27,180 nucleotides of DNA, from contig JAGVWR010000004.1 in the NCBI GenBank assembly GCA_018304205.1, positions 1-27,180 on the forward strand, given 5' to 3'. Under the pieces are notes generated by a model, which saw only the letters and a list, made by a program, of their open reading frames with translations, was not told the origin of the DNA and did no database searches. The DNA comes from Candidatus Pacearchaeota archaeon. GTDB lineage: Archaea; Nanobdellota; Nanobdellia; Pacearchaeales; GW2011-AR1. Position numbers and translations under genes: made by a program. Shown here piece by piece: positions 14,289-22,600 of this stretch. Within the stretch, counting starts at the first letter, position 1. Every line of letters starts with the position of its first letter.

Positions 14289-15185
14289 TTATTTCCCATT
14301 TATGTCGTGCCCGCCAAACTTATTTCTAACTGCTGCAACGAACTTTGTAGAAAAACTTGTTTTTCTCTGACTCTCCTTTCTCTTCTTTAAAGCATATTTG
14401 AGTGAACCGAAATAAACTTTCTCCTTTTTTGCAATTTCCATTGCTTTCTTCCCAGTTTCTCCTCCTCCAATTTTTCCAGGAATATTGTTTAAACTTTCAT
14501 TCTTATCAAAAACTTCCTCAGTAAAATCAAGAATTCTTGATTTTACTATACTGCCATTATTCCAAACTCTTGCAATCTCATTTAAATCTAAATGAAATTC
14601 GGAATTTTTTAAAACTTCAAAACCCTCTCCATATGATTGTAATAATGCATACTCTATTCCATTATGAATAAGTTTTACAAAGTGACCAGATCCACTTTTT
14701 CCAACATATGCATAACCATTATCGCATGCCAAATCTCTAAATACTTTTTCTACTTTTTTAAAGACTTCTTTATCACCCCCAATTGTTAAACTAGCTCCTT
14801 TCCTCGCTCCTTCTAACCCTCCACTTGTTCCTGCATCAAGAAATCCTATCCCTTTCTTATCCAATAATTTATGTCTTTTTATAGAATTTTCATAAAAAGA
14901 ATTTCCACAATCAACTATAACCTCTCCTTTTGTCAAATATCTAGCCAAATTATCAATAACTTCATCCACTGCTTTTCCAGCACTAACCATTAAAATAATA
15001 ATTTTATCCTTACCAAGTTTACTACAAAGGTCTTCATAAGAAAACGCCCCTATTGCCCCCTTCTTTTCCATTTCTTTTATCTTATCCAAAGTTCTATTAA
15101 AAACAACAACCTTATTTCCTTTATCAATTAAATTAAGGACCATATTAGATCCCATCTTTCCAAGCCCGATAAACCCAATTTTCAT
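14289..15185 (-). CDS. gnd: 6-phosphogluconate dehydrogenase (decarboxylating), short type, 298 aa
   Basis: It oxidatively decarboxylates 6-phosphogluconate to ribulose 5-phosphate and CO2. The N-terminal Rossmann motif is GFIGLGKMG (4-12), and NRT (30-32) after the second strand points to NADP+. DAGTSGG (117-123) and GHFVKLIHNGIEY (167-179, with K171 and N175) are the catalytic signatures of the beta-hydroxyacid dehydrogenase family. At about 300 aa it is the short (GndA/YqeC-like) form rather than the 470-aa enzyme. GGTGA (15190-15194) lies 4 bases before the ATG, and a TATA box at 15218-15227 gives a leader of about 12 bases. With zwf, rpe, rpiB and tkt it completes the oxidative route except for the lactonase. 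Confidence 0.93.
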   Translation of the reverse strand: MKIGFIGLGKMGSNMVLNLIDKGNKVVVFNRTLDKIKEMEKKGAIGAFSYEDLCSKLGKDKIIILMVSAGKAVDEVIDNLARYLTKGEVIVDCGNSFYENSIKRHKLLDKKGIGFLDAGTSGGLEGARKGASLTIGGDKEVFKKVEKVFRDLACDNGYAYVGKSGSGHFVKLIHNGIEYALLQSYGEGFEVLKNSEFHLDLNEIARVWNNGSIVKSRILDFTEEVFDKNESLNNIPGKIGGGETGKKAMEIAKKEKVYFGSLKYALKKRKESQRKTSFSTKFVAAVRNKFGGHDINGK

Positions 15186-15189
15186 CTAT

Positions 15190-15194
15190 TCACC
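15190..15194 (-). promoter_or_regulatory. Shine-Dalgarno site of gnd
   Basis: GGTGA on the minus strand, 4 bases before ATG 15185; a strong anti-Shine-Dalgarno match. Confidence 0.6.
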
Positions 15195-15217
15195 ATATGT
15201 AAAATAAATTAGAATTC

Positions 15218-15227
15218 TATTTATATG
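15218..15227 (-). promoter_or_regulatory. TATA box for gnd
   Basis: CATATAAATA on the minus strand is centred near 15223 and predicts a start near 15198. Confidence 0.6.
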
Positions 15228-15240
15228 TTGTTGTAAAGAA

Positions 15241-15250
15241 AAGTATAAAA
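15241..15250 (+). promoter_or_regulatory. TATA box for the gene at 15273
   Basis: AAGTATAAAA is centred about 26 bases before the ATG at 15273, predicting a near-leaderless message divergent from gnd. Confidence 0.58.
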
Positions 15251-15272
15251 AGACTAAAAAATTAAATGTGGA

Positions 15273-15605
15273 ATGGTCATGGCAACTCTTGCATCTATCG
15301 CTTCGACTTACCTTTTAAGCAAAACAAAACTGTCTGCAAAAACAAAGCTGTTATTGGGCACTCTTGAGCTAACTGCTACACTAGCAATAGGATCCCTCTT
15401 TCCAAATCAAACTAATTCAAACAACAACCTCTATTTACCTAATAAACCTCAATCAATAAGACAATCAAAAACTTATAGCAAATTATCTATTAAAGCAAAT
15501 TATGAAAAGGAAAGAAAAACAAGTGAAGTTCAATATGAGAATGATTTAAGAATGAAAATCCTCTTAGACGCTATTTCAAGACATGTTGAAATGATGCCAG
15601 ATTAA
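15273..15605 (+). CDS. Hypothetical protein with an N-terminal hydrophobic region, 110 aa
   Basis: No family is recognised. Residues about 2-16 and 26-43 are moderately hydrophobic (TLASIASTYLL and LLLGTLELTATLAIGSLF), suggesting one or two membrane contacts. The rest is Asn/Lys/Ser rich, polar and charged (ANYEKERKTSEVQYENDLRM), with a helical end. The ATG at 15273 fits the TATA box spacing. A second ATG two codons later (15279) is possible. It converges with the LOG gene, and their ends overlap by 4 bases (15602-15605). Function is unknown. Confidence 0.6.
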   Translation: MVMATLASIASTYLLSKTKLSAKTKLLLGTLELTATLAIGSLFPNQTNSNNNLYLPNKPQSIRQSKTYSKLSIKANYEKERKTSEVQYENDLRMKILLDAISRHVEMMPD

Positions 15606-16255
15606 ATCTTATACTTTTTGTAATTTAAGCAAAAATCTTTATTCCCTTTTTTAAATTCTTCATAAACTTGCTCAACAATCTCTACAGCTTCTTTGTAATT
15701 ATTAGCAATATAAAGCAAATCTAAATCTTCTTTAGTAAAATACTCGTATTTCAAAGGCCATTGTCTTAGCCATTTTACGAAAGGCTTCCATTGTTTGCCT
15801 AATAATATAATCGGTATGTGACAAACATGTTTTACCTGAACTAGTTGCCATGTGTAAAACAGTTCTAGTAGTGTCCCAATGCCTCCCGGAGCAACTATCA
15901 CGGCATTTGAAAGCAGCATAAACTTATCAAGCCTTGAAGTAAACCTCATAAATGTTTCTTTATAATCTAAGCTTTTATTGAAACCCTGCTCTCTTGGTAA
16001 TTTTATTCCTAGTCCTATAGAATGGGCCTTTGTCTTCTTACTTCCTATTTTATGTCCGCTATTTGCTGCTTCCATGAGTCCAGGCCCTCCCCCAGTCACA
16101 ACATCTATCCCATTCTCGCCAAGTAATTTGGCAAGCATGTAAACTTCCTTATAATTAGAATCTTTGTTTCCAACTCTTGCACTTCCAAAAATAGATACCT
16201 TAAAATGCATCTTATCAGAATTTACGCTCTTTATCACTTTTAGTTCAGTTTTCAT
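15602..16255 (-). CDS. LOG-family nucleotide 5'-monophosphate phosphoribohydrolase (TIGR00730-like), 217 aa
   Basis: The Rossmann-like LOG fold shows SIFGSARVG (21-29), VVTGGGPGLMEAAN (52-65, the GGGxGLM motif) and APGGIGTLLELF (122-133, the PGGxGTxxE motif with E131). LOG-family enzymes release base and ribose 5-phosphate from nucleoside monophosphates; 'lysine decarboxylase' is the old mis-annotation. Ribose 5-phosphate release would feed the nearby pentose phosphate enzymes (inference). Length matches the larger bacterial TIGR00730 subgroup. The start is supported by GAGGG at 16261-16265, 5 bases before the ATG, and a TATA box at 16288-16297. A later ATG (residue 16) is possible but less supported. 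Confidence 0.9.
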   Translation of the reverse strand: MKTELKVIKSVNSDKMHFKVSIFGSARVGNKDSNYKEVYMLAKLLGENGIDVVTGGGPGLMEAANSGHKIGSKKTKAHSIGLGIKLPREQGFNKSLDYKETFMRFTSRLDKFMLLSNAVIVAPGGIGTLLELFYTWQLVQVKHVCHIPIILLGKQWKPFVKWLRQWPLKYEYFTKEDLDLLYIANNYKEAVEIVEQVYEEFKKGNKDFCLNYKKYKI

Positions 16256-16260
16256 ATTTT

Positions 16261-16265
16261 CCCTC
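16261..16265 (-). promoter_or_regulatory. Shine-Dalgarno site of the LOG gene
   Basis: GAGGG on the minus strand, 5 bases before ATG 16255. Confidence 0.6.
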
Positions 16266-16278
16266 TATACTAGCACAA

Positions 16279-16302
16279 TACAATTATTATTTATAAATTG
16301 TA
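16279..16302. promoter_or_regulatory. TATA box of the LOG gene flanked by a 7-bp inverted repeat
   Basis: TACAATT (16279-16285) and AATTGTA (16296-16302) are inverted repeats around a TATA box (16288-16297, minus strand). The box is about 38 bases before the ATG, giving a leader of about 12 bases. The repeat may be an operator or a chance AT-rich palindrome. Confidence 0.45.
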
Positions 16303-16303
16303 T

Positions 16304-17428
16304 CTATAAACACTTTCCTGCAGAGCAGCTGTTTGCACAAACAACTTCTTCTGTTTGTAAGTCGTCATTTCCACAAGTTTGTTCATATAGGATATTCTCA
16401 TTTTTGCAAACATCACTTGCAGAGACAAGATAATCACACGCCCCTGTTCCAGAATCTGTAAATGATTCACATTCGTTATACCATAAACTTACAAATCCAT
16501 CTTCTAGGCTCTGAGCCTGAGCATTTCCTAATTCGGAATCAGAATCCTCACAAACAACATTAACATTTTCTAGTGGTGGTTCTGGATCTGGAACAGGTTC
16601 TGATTCTTCTGTTTCTTCAATAGTACAAGTAGAACTGCATCCATCTCCATTAACTAAATTACTATCATCACATTGTTCTGTTCCTTCTTCTTCACCGTTT
16701 CCACAAATTTCTATGGGATTTCCAACACAAGAAGAAATATCAAACACACATTCACTTGAGCAAACAAGAGTTCCTGAACTAAATTCCTGAGTTTCACAGC
16801 TCTTTCCATTTAAATTATTAAGATCGCATTGTTCTCCACTCTCTACAAGTCCATTTCCGCATACAATATTATTTTCTTCTTCTCCACTTCCAGTATCTCC
16901 GCCACTGCTTCCTCCACCTCCACTCTGCGTTACTCTTCCTCCGTTTGAAAAGCTTCCGTCACTATTTTTAACTATACTATCTCCAATAGAACTGATAACT
17001 TCAATATTGGAATCAGTCATTCCAATTGGAAAAACCCCTATCTTCACAATATTTCTAAGTGTTGAAGAAGAATAATCTACCTTTAAATTTCTTGATTCAA
17101 GTTCATTTATATTTCCTTTGACAATAAAAGATTGTGCATTTCCATTTTCATCTTCTAAAACAACTCTTAATCCCTCAACATCACCTCCTCCAGTCTCTCT
17201 CTGCACAATAAAACTAACCGTCTTTTCTTCTTCATCTACTAAAACACTCTCTGATTTTATATCAAACCCTGTTGCGATAAGTTCTGCTTCAACCTTAGAC
17301 TTTTCAGAAGACTCTGAAAAAAATGGCTTTGCAAAAGTCCAAACAAGCACAATAGCGACTATAACAATTAATATTACGAGTACGACAGTAACTATCTGAC
17401 TTAATCCTCTTTTATTTAACATAATCAT
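16304..17428 (-). CDS. Class III prepilin-like surface protein with cysteine-rich DUF4215-type repeats, 374 aa
   Basis: The N-terminus NKRGLSQIVTVVLVILIVIV is a type IV pilin-like signal. Archaeal prepilin peptidase would cut after KRG, leaving a hydrophobic helix (residues about 9-31) for assembly or anchoring. Residues 35-160 form a pilin-like beta region. A Gly/Ser linker (about 163-183, rich in GGGGSSGGD) follows. The C-terminal half holds two DUF4215-like units: CGNGLVESGEQCD (190-202) and CGNGEEEGTEQCDDSN...GDGCSSTC (242-268). A further 10-Cys tail comes after a Pro/Glu spacer. Pilins normally lack such a tail, so this is probably a minor tip or adhesion subunit. ATG 17428 or ATG 17422 (two codons later) could be the start; the TATA box is at 17469-17478. 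Confidence 0.82.
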   Translation of the reverse strand: MIMLNKRGLSQIVTVVLVILIVIVAIVLVWTFAKPFFSESSEKSKVEAELIATGFDIKSESVLVDEEEKTVSFIVQRETGGGDVEGLRVVLEDENGNAQSFIVKGNINELESRNLKVDYSSSTLRNIVKIGVFPIGMTDSNIEVISSIGDSIVKNSDGSFSNGGRVTQSGGGGSSGGDTGSGEEENNIVCGNGLVESGEQCDLNNLNGKSCETQEFSSGTLVCSSECVFDISSCVGNPIEICGNGEEEGTEQCDDSNLVNGDGCSSTCTIEETEESEPVPDPEPPLENVNVVCEDSDSELGNAQAQSLEDGFVSLWYNECESFTDSGTGACDYLVSASDVCKNENILYEQTCGNDDLQTEEVVCANSCSAGKCL

Positions 17429-17468
17429 CCAACCATCTAAATTCTCTATTTAGATAATTATTCATCTC

Positions 17469-17478
17469 TTATAAATTC
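17469..17478 (-). promoter_or_regulatory. TATA box for the prepilin-like gene
   Basis: AATTTATAAG on the minus strand is centred near 17473 and predicts a start near 17448, giving a leader of about 20 bases. Confidence 0.6.
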
Positions 17479-17518
17479 TACTTCTCTTATCAAAGGATGC
17501 TCAAGTTTCTTGACATAA

Positions 17519-18994
17519 CTATAATAACGGCGGTCCAGTTGAATATCTTTGTACTTTGGTACAAATTCCTTCTACACATTTTGCAGTGTGAATTATAGGA
17601 AAAAAAGGTAGTTGTGTACATTGCTCTTGTTGCCCACATGCTTCGTTAGCAGGGCAATAACTCAATCTGCCTTCACTAAACCAAGGATAATTCACAGCCA
17701 TCCAAGAATCTTGACTATAATCTCTTCCCTCGCAGAGATTATCATAACAACAGTTAAATTCCCAATCCTTGTTTATTAAAGTACAATCAAAATCAAAAGT
17801 GCAACTTGTATCAGCAATAAACTCAGTGCATTCCCCCTTATTACAATAAAATCCATCATCGCAATCGATATAGGTTTTACAACTACTTGTTATGACTGGA
17901 TCTGGCTCAGAGTCAGGAACATTATTTCTATTATCTGATATGGTCGCACATCTTTGTTCTCCTTCTATTTTTACCTCAAACTCAAAGCTATCAGTATTTT
18001 CAACCTGCTCACATCCAAGTTCATATCCAAAAGTATATTTAGCACCAAGCAAGTTAAACAACGTATCTTGGGCATCTAAAATTCCCAAATCCATTGTTTT
18101 TGTACATCCAGTAGGACACTGATAATTTTCATATCTTATCTTTAGTTCGTCCATTGCCTCACTCAAAGCATCTCTCATAGTATCTTTTCTATTTCCAAGT
18201 AATATTCTTTCTCCTCTCAACGTGAAATCTCCTTTTTCACTTTCACTACACTCAACTTTTTCTCCAGAATGAACATATGAATGTAGTTTTCTTACATTTT
18301 TCACAACACCACATTCAACTCCTTCTGGAACATCTAAAGGAGGGCATTGCCATTCAGAACTTGCAGAATATTTTCCTTCAACAAAGTCATTAAAACCTGA
18401 ATTTTCAATAGCTTCCTTAACAGTAGAAAATACGGCGTCTTTCTTTTCCGAGTCATTCAAAGAGTCAGAAATAATTTTAGATTTGAAATAATCAATTCTT
18501 AAAGGCGTAACACTTTCACATATTTCTTCAGTTGTTTCTGTTTCTCCTGGAAAATCTTTCCTTTCAGGCATTTTATTAACAACTATGATTTCAAATTTTG
18601 AATAAAAAGGAATAAATCCCTCTTTCTCAGCCAAAACTTCTCCTATATATTTCCCAGTCTGACTTAGACTAATCTTTGTATAATCATCATTTGTAAATAA
18701 ATGATTAAAATCTAAATCGCTAACTGATCCATCAGGATAAGTTATTTTCCCGGAAAAAATTGCACCACCATAATCATATGCCTGAATATATACTGGAGAA
18801 TCGGCCAGTCCAAATAAAACCCTTGTGTCTTGACATTGTGTATCTGCACAAATCTTAAAGTAGATATTTTCCATATCATATAAAGGATCTGCATAAAAAG
18901 TTGCTCCAGAAACAATTACACTAAGAGTTAAAATGCAAACAAACAATAAACTGAATAAACCAAACTCTTTTTTCATCTTATCAATTAATAACAT
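17519..18994 (-). CDS. Secreted cysteine-rich protein, 491 aa
   Basis: A signal peptide is evident (KKEFGLFSLLFVCILTLSVIVSG). Residues about 31-140 resemble an Ig-like/MG2-type beta domain (VYIQAYDYGGAIFSG, then ISLSQTGKYIGEVLAEKEGF). The middle is helical and charged. The C-terminal ~120 residues are packed with cysteines (SSCKTYIDCDDGFYCNKGEC and further CxxxxC pairs), implying disulfides outside the cell. No family is recognised. Two in-frame ATGs (18994, 18976) each have their own TATA box about 25 bases upstream, so two leaderless forms differing by six residues may be made. It lies 90 bases upstream of the prepilin-like gene, in the same direction. Confidence 0.78.
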   Translation of the reverse strand: MLLIDKMKKEFGLFSLLFVCILTLSVIVSGATFYADPLYDMENIYFKICADTQCQDTRVLFGLADSPVYIQAYDYGGAIFSGKITYPDGSVSDLDFNHLFTNDDYTKISLSQTGKYIGEVLAEKEGFIPFYSKFEIIVVNKMPERKDFPGETETTEEICESVTPLRIDYFKSKIISDSLNDSEKKDAVFSTVKEAIENSGFNDFVEGKYSASSEWQCPPLDVPEGVECGVVKNVRKLHSYVHSGEKVECSESEKGDFTLRGERILLGNRKDTMRDALSEAMDELKIRYENYQCPTGCTKTMDLGILDAQDTLFNLLGAKYTFGYELGCEQVENTDSFEFEVKIEGEQRCATISDNRNNVPDSEPDPVITSSCKTYIDCDDGFYCNKGECTEFIADTSCTFDFDCTLINKDWEFNCCYDNLCEGRDYSQDSWMAVNYPWFSEGRLSYCPANEACGQQEQCTQLPFFPIIHTAKCVEGICTKVQRYSTGPPLL

Positions 18995-19000
18995 AGCTCT

Positions 19001-19023
19001 CTTATAAAATTATCTTTATAAAA
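19001..19023 (-). promoter_or_regulatory. Two tandem TATA boxes for the cysteine-rich protein
   Basis: ATTTTATAAG (19001-19010) is about 29 bases before ATG 18976. TTTTATAAAG (19014-19023) is about 24 bases before ATG 18994. Each box matches one of the two in-frame starts. Confidence 0.5.
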
Positions 19024-19078
19024 AAACAGAAGCACACATAGTAGATAAGTAACTGTCTAGTAGTTACAAATAGAAAGA

Positions 19079-19087
19079 TTTATAAGC
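19079..19087 (+). promoter_or_regulatory. TATA box for the gene at 19108
   Basis: TTTATAAGC is centred 25 bases before ATG 19108, predicting a leaderless message divergent from the cysteine-rich protein gene. Confidence 0.65.
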
Positions 19088-19107
19088 TTATTTTTGCTGA
19101 AAAAATC

Positions 19108-19674
19108 ATGAAAAAAGACAAAGTTCAAGAAACAAGATATATAGAAGTTCCAGAAGTAGGACAGGTCTCTCTTTCTTATTTGCAAATGACTCCTGAAATT
19201 GAAAGTGCCTGCAGGGAATTAGAATTAAATCCACGAGATTTTGGAAAACCAGGGCAACAAATCTCTAACATCTCTGGAATTCAATCAAGAGATTTAATGC
19301 TATCACTTAGAAAAAAAAGATTGACTTTTCAAGATTATATAAAGACATTGATTTGGGCAAAAGACAATAGCAGTGTATTATATGAAAGCTTAGGAAATTC
19401 GGGAAACTTTGAAATCTTAGATGGAATAGTTGTTCCAAAACAAAGGGGTTTAGAAATCATAACTGCAGATGGGAAGAGAGTTCCTTTAATAATAGTAAGT
19501 GAAAAAGATGAAGACTTTACTTTTTCTCGCCCAGAAGACAATCCTTTGGATGATCAAGGGTATTCTATATTGGCTAGAGGATACGATATAGATTTATCTG
19601 TTTACGCAGGATCAAGTGGAAGACCAGACGGATTTGTCCCAAATTTATTAAGAATAAGGACCGTTATAAAGTGA
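19108..19674 (+). CDS. Hypothetical soluble protein, 188 aa
   Basis: No family is recognised. It has no signal peptide and looks alpha+beta. An N-terminal part (RYIEVPEVGQVSLSYLQMT) is followed by a helical segment with SLRKKRLTFQDYIKTLIWAK and a beta-rich second half containing GKRVPLIIVSEKDEDF and GYDIDLSVYAGSSGRPDG. It is the only plus-strand gene in the secreted-protein block, and its stop abuts the convergent giant gene at 19675. A TATA box at the standard spacing supports the ATG. A cytoplasmic regulator or accessory of the block is possible but unsupported. Confidence 0.68.
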   Translation: MKKDKVQETRYIEVPEVGQVSLSYLQMTPEIESACRELELNPRDFGKPGQQISNISGIQSRDLMLSLRKKRLTFQDYIKTLIWAKDNSSVLYESLGNSGNFEILDGIVVPKQRGLEIITADGKRVPLIIVSEKDEDFTFSRPEDNPLDDQGYSILARGYDIDLSVYAGSSGRPDGFVPNLLRIRTVIK

Positions 19675-22600
19675 TCACTGCGCAGGAATAGGAATTTCTA
19701 CAGGAACGAGATCATCAACAAGAGCACTTTCAGGAATATAAAATTGGCTATTTGAATCTAAATACAACTCATTCAGTTTTATATTAAAAGAATTTCCAGG
19801 AGTTAATTCTTCATTAATTTTCTTCAACATCTCATTCATAATATCTCTCCTCTCCTGGAGAGCTTGTTTACTAACTTTGACTTTTCCTTCTCTTGCGGCT
19901 TCTGCAAGCCATATATCTGTACTTGAATCTGTATTAGCCGTTACAATTCTTTTTGCATAGTTATACTGAAGCTCTCCTCCAAGGTATTTTCTCGATTCTG
20001 TGAGGGGTATTTCGCTATCTACTTTATTAGAATATATAGGAGAATAATCTAATTCAGGATGTGATTTTTTATACATTGCTTCAAGAATACCTATGTGATG
20101 AACATTCCAATCTCCAGAAGACCATAAAACAGATTCGCCCGTTTCTGTATCAATCATATATTTGCCCCAAAATTCTGGCTGACCATTGTTAGCACGCTCT
20201 CTAAATACAATCTGAAAATCTCTAAATGATGCGAGATCAGAAGTATAAACTTGTTCATTGTAAATGTTCTCTACCAATCTTGCTCTAATTTTAGGTGCTT
20301 TAAGTCCCTTTAAAACTAAAAGTGTTCCAGCCTCTTCCACAGCTCTACGAGATCCAATTATTCCTACTTCTCCTCCTTTCATTGGAGGAATAAAAAGAAG
20401 TTTGCTTTGAAGTTTTTTACCCTCTCCTATATCTATAAGTCCAACTTCTCCAGGAATGTCCAAATCAATAGCAGTATCACCAAAAAACCCTTTATAAACT
20501 CTGAAATCAGCATTGCTCATTCTCCAGACAACCCCTCCGCTATAACCTGTTGCTATAAGTTGGTCATGGAATGACAATAACATATCTCTAAGATCCAGCA
20601 TGCTAAATTCTCCTCCTGTTTCTAAATATAGTCTTCCGATTTCCAAAACTTCATCATTGAATACAACAAGCTCTGGGTGTAGTGTCTTAACTTTATCCGC
20701 CAAATCACTTTGAAATATATGAGCCTGGCCAAAATATTCTTTTCCAGCATACTTAACACCATTTAAGTCAACTGTATAAACTTGAGAAGGTTTTTTCTCA
20801 TAAACAATGCTTAAAAAAGTATCTGTGTTTGCTTTTATCAGATCTGCATTCTTTTCCCCAACTTCTTTAAGAGCTTCAGCTTGTACAAATCTAGGTCTTT
20901 TTTTTGCTTCATTGTAAATCTCTTCTGAAATTAAATGAAAATTAGAATCTACAAAAGCCATTTTTTCCTGAGAAGATAGAAGTTCAAATCCAGTAGTATC
21001 CACCAAGTTATTCTCCTTAAACAAGTTAACTATTTCATTATCATATTGTTTTCTATAACCCTCTATCATTTTCAAGGCAAGAAGTTCTTTTTTCTCCAAA
21101 GGTAAACCTCTTACTCCCTTTTTGTAGGATTGAATTTCTATATTCTTAATGAAATTTTCAGAAAGAAAATCACTTCCAGTCGCTATTTTTATTGGAAGTA
21201 ACTTATTTTTTCTTAAAAGATCTAATCTTACTATCCCTTGAAATCCATGGGCCTCTAAACTAGCTGCTTTTAGTGCTCTAAATTTATCCATAGCCATTTC
21301 AGTTTCCAAAGCCCACTTCGTAACTTGGGCTTCCTTTCCTGTTGCAGTCTCAATATTTCTAGCTTTGGCCAAAAATTCTCCAACTAAATCTGGCACAACA
21401 ACCGTAGCGACATTAACCCCTGCCAAAATAACTGCAATTAAACAAGCTGATTTATACTCATCTAATTCCTGAGGTCCAAAATCTGCAATAGCCTGGGGGG
21501 AATTCTCTCCAAGAGGTTTGTCTGGAATTATAGAATCGCAAACTTCAACAGCCTCTCCAATAGCTCCCGCTGCAAAAGCCGCATCAGTTGCTATAAAAGC
21601 CAACCCAGTAAAGGCACTCGCGCTGATAAATCTTGCTCCTGTTGCACCTGCTCTAAACCATCCAACTAAAGAACCAAACGGTCCTGCAAAATACCCTATA
21701 GGTATCAAAGCCAGAGCAAAAATAACTTGACTTCTTAAAGATAGAGTGCTTTCTTTGAATGAATTAGCAACGTCTTTATCCAACTTTATCTTAACATCTG
21801 AAAGATAAAGATAAAATTGGGCATTTACTTTCTCTAAATTCTCAAAATGATTCTTATCTTCTTCAACGATTAATTCAGGATAATGAGAAACAAGTTCTGG
21901 TTTTAAAACAAAATCAAGCTTATCTTTAATATCAGAGTAAGACATTTCAGGATCATTCATAGCAATAGTCGCCTCCTGCAAATCATTGTAAAGTTTAACA
22001 ATACCTGCTCTGTTTGCAACAAGTTGTGCTCTTGTTCCATCTTTGACTCCCTGGGGTGTATAACCTAATAAATTATATGCTTCAAATTGAGATCCTAAAG
22101 TCCATGGGGCTTTAATAGTTTTTAAAGCATTAACTCTTAAGTCTAAATCATCTCCCTCCTCCAATAAATCATTATTCTTATCAAGAAGATAATCTCTAAC
22201 ATTTTCTGCTCCATGTATTCCGCCAAGATTATAAATCTCATTTAAATCTTCATATTCCTGGCAAGTCTGAGGAACATTTTGAGAGGGAGAATTTCCAGGA
22301 AGAAAACCAGCACTAAGTTGAAGTTTAACTGTATAATCTGATAATTTATTGATACATTCTACTCTTTGTTCGAGAGGATAAACTGTCTGGAAAAGAAACT
22401 TGTAAGTTTCTGGAAGAACTACCCAAGGATCTGTTCTTTGATTCTTTAAACTGGAAATTAGTTCTCCTTTCAAAGCAACAAGCTGAGGTCCAAGAGGATT
22501 TTCTTTCTTGAATTCAACCCCCTTTAAAAATTCAGATTCTGGAATGCCAAATTCAATAGGTTGAGAATACAAATCATTAATATACGAAAAGTAAGAAGGA

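Noticed and set aside
21518..21730. Plus-strand open frame of 70 aa inside the giant gene
   Set aside because: It is the antisense of hydrophobic coding sequence, with low-complexity Ala/Pro content and no promoter or ribosome site.
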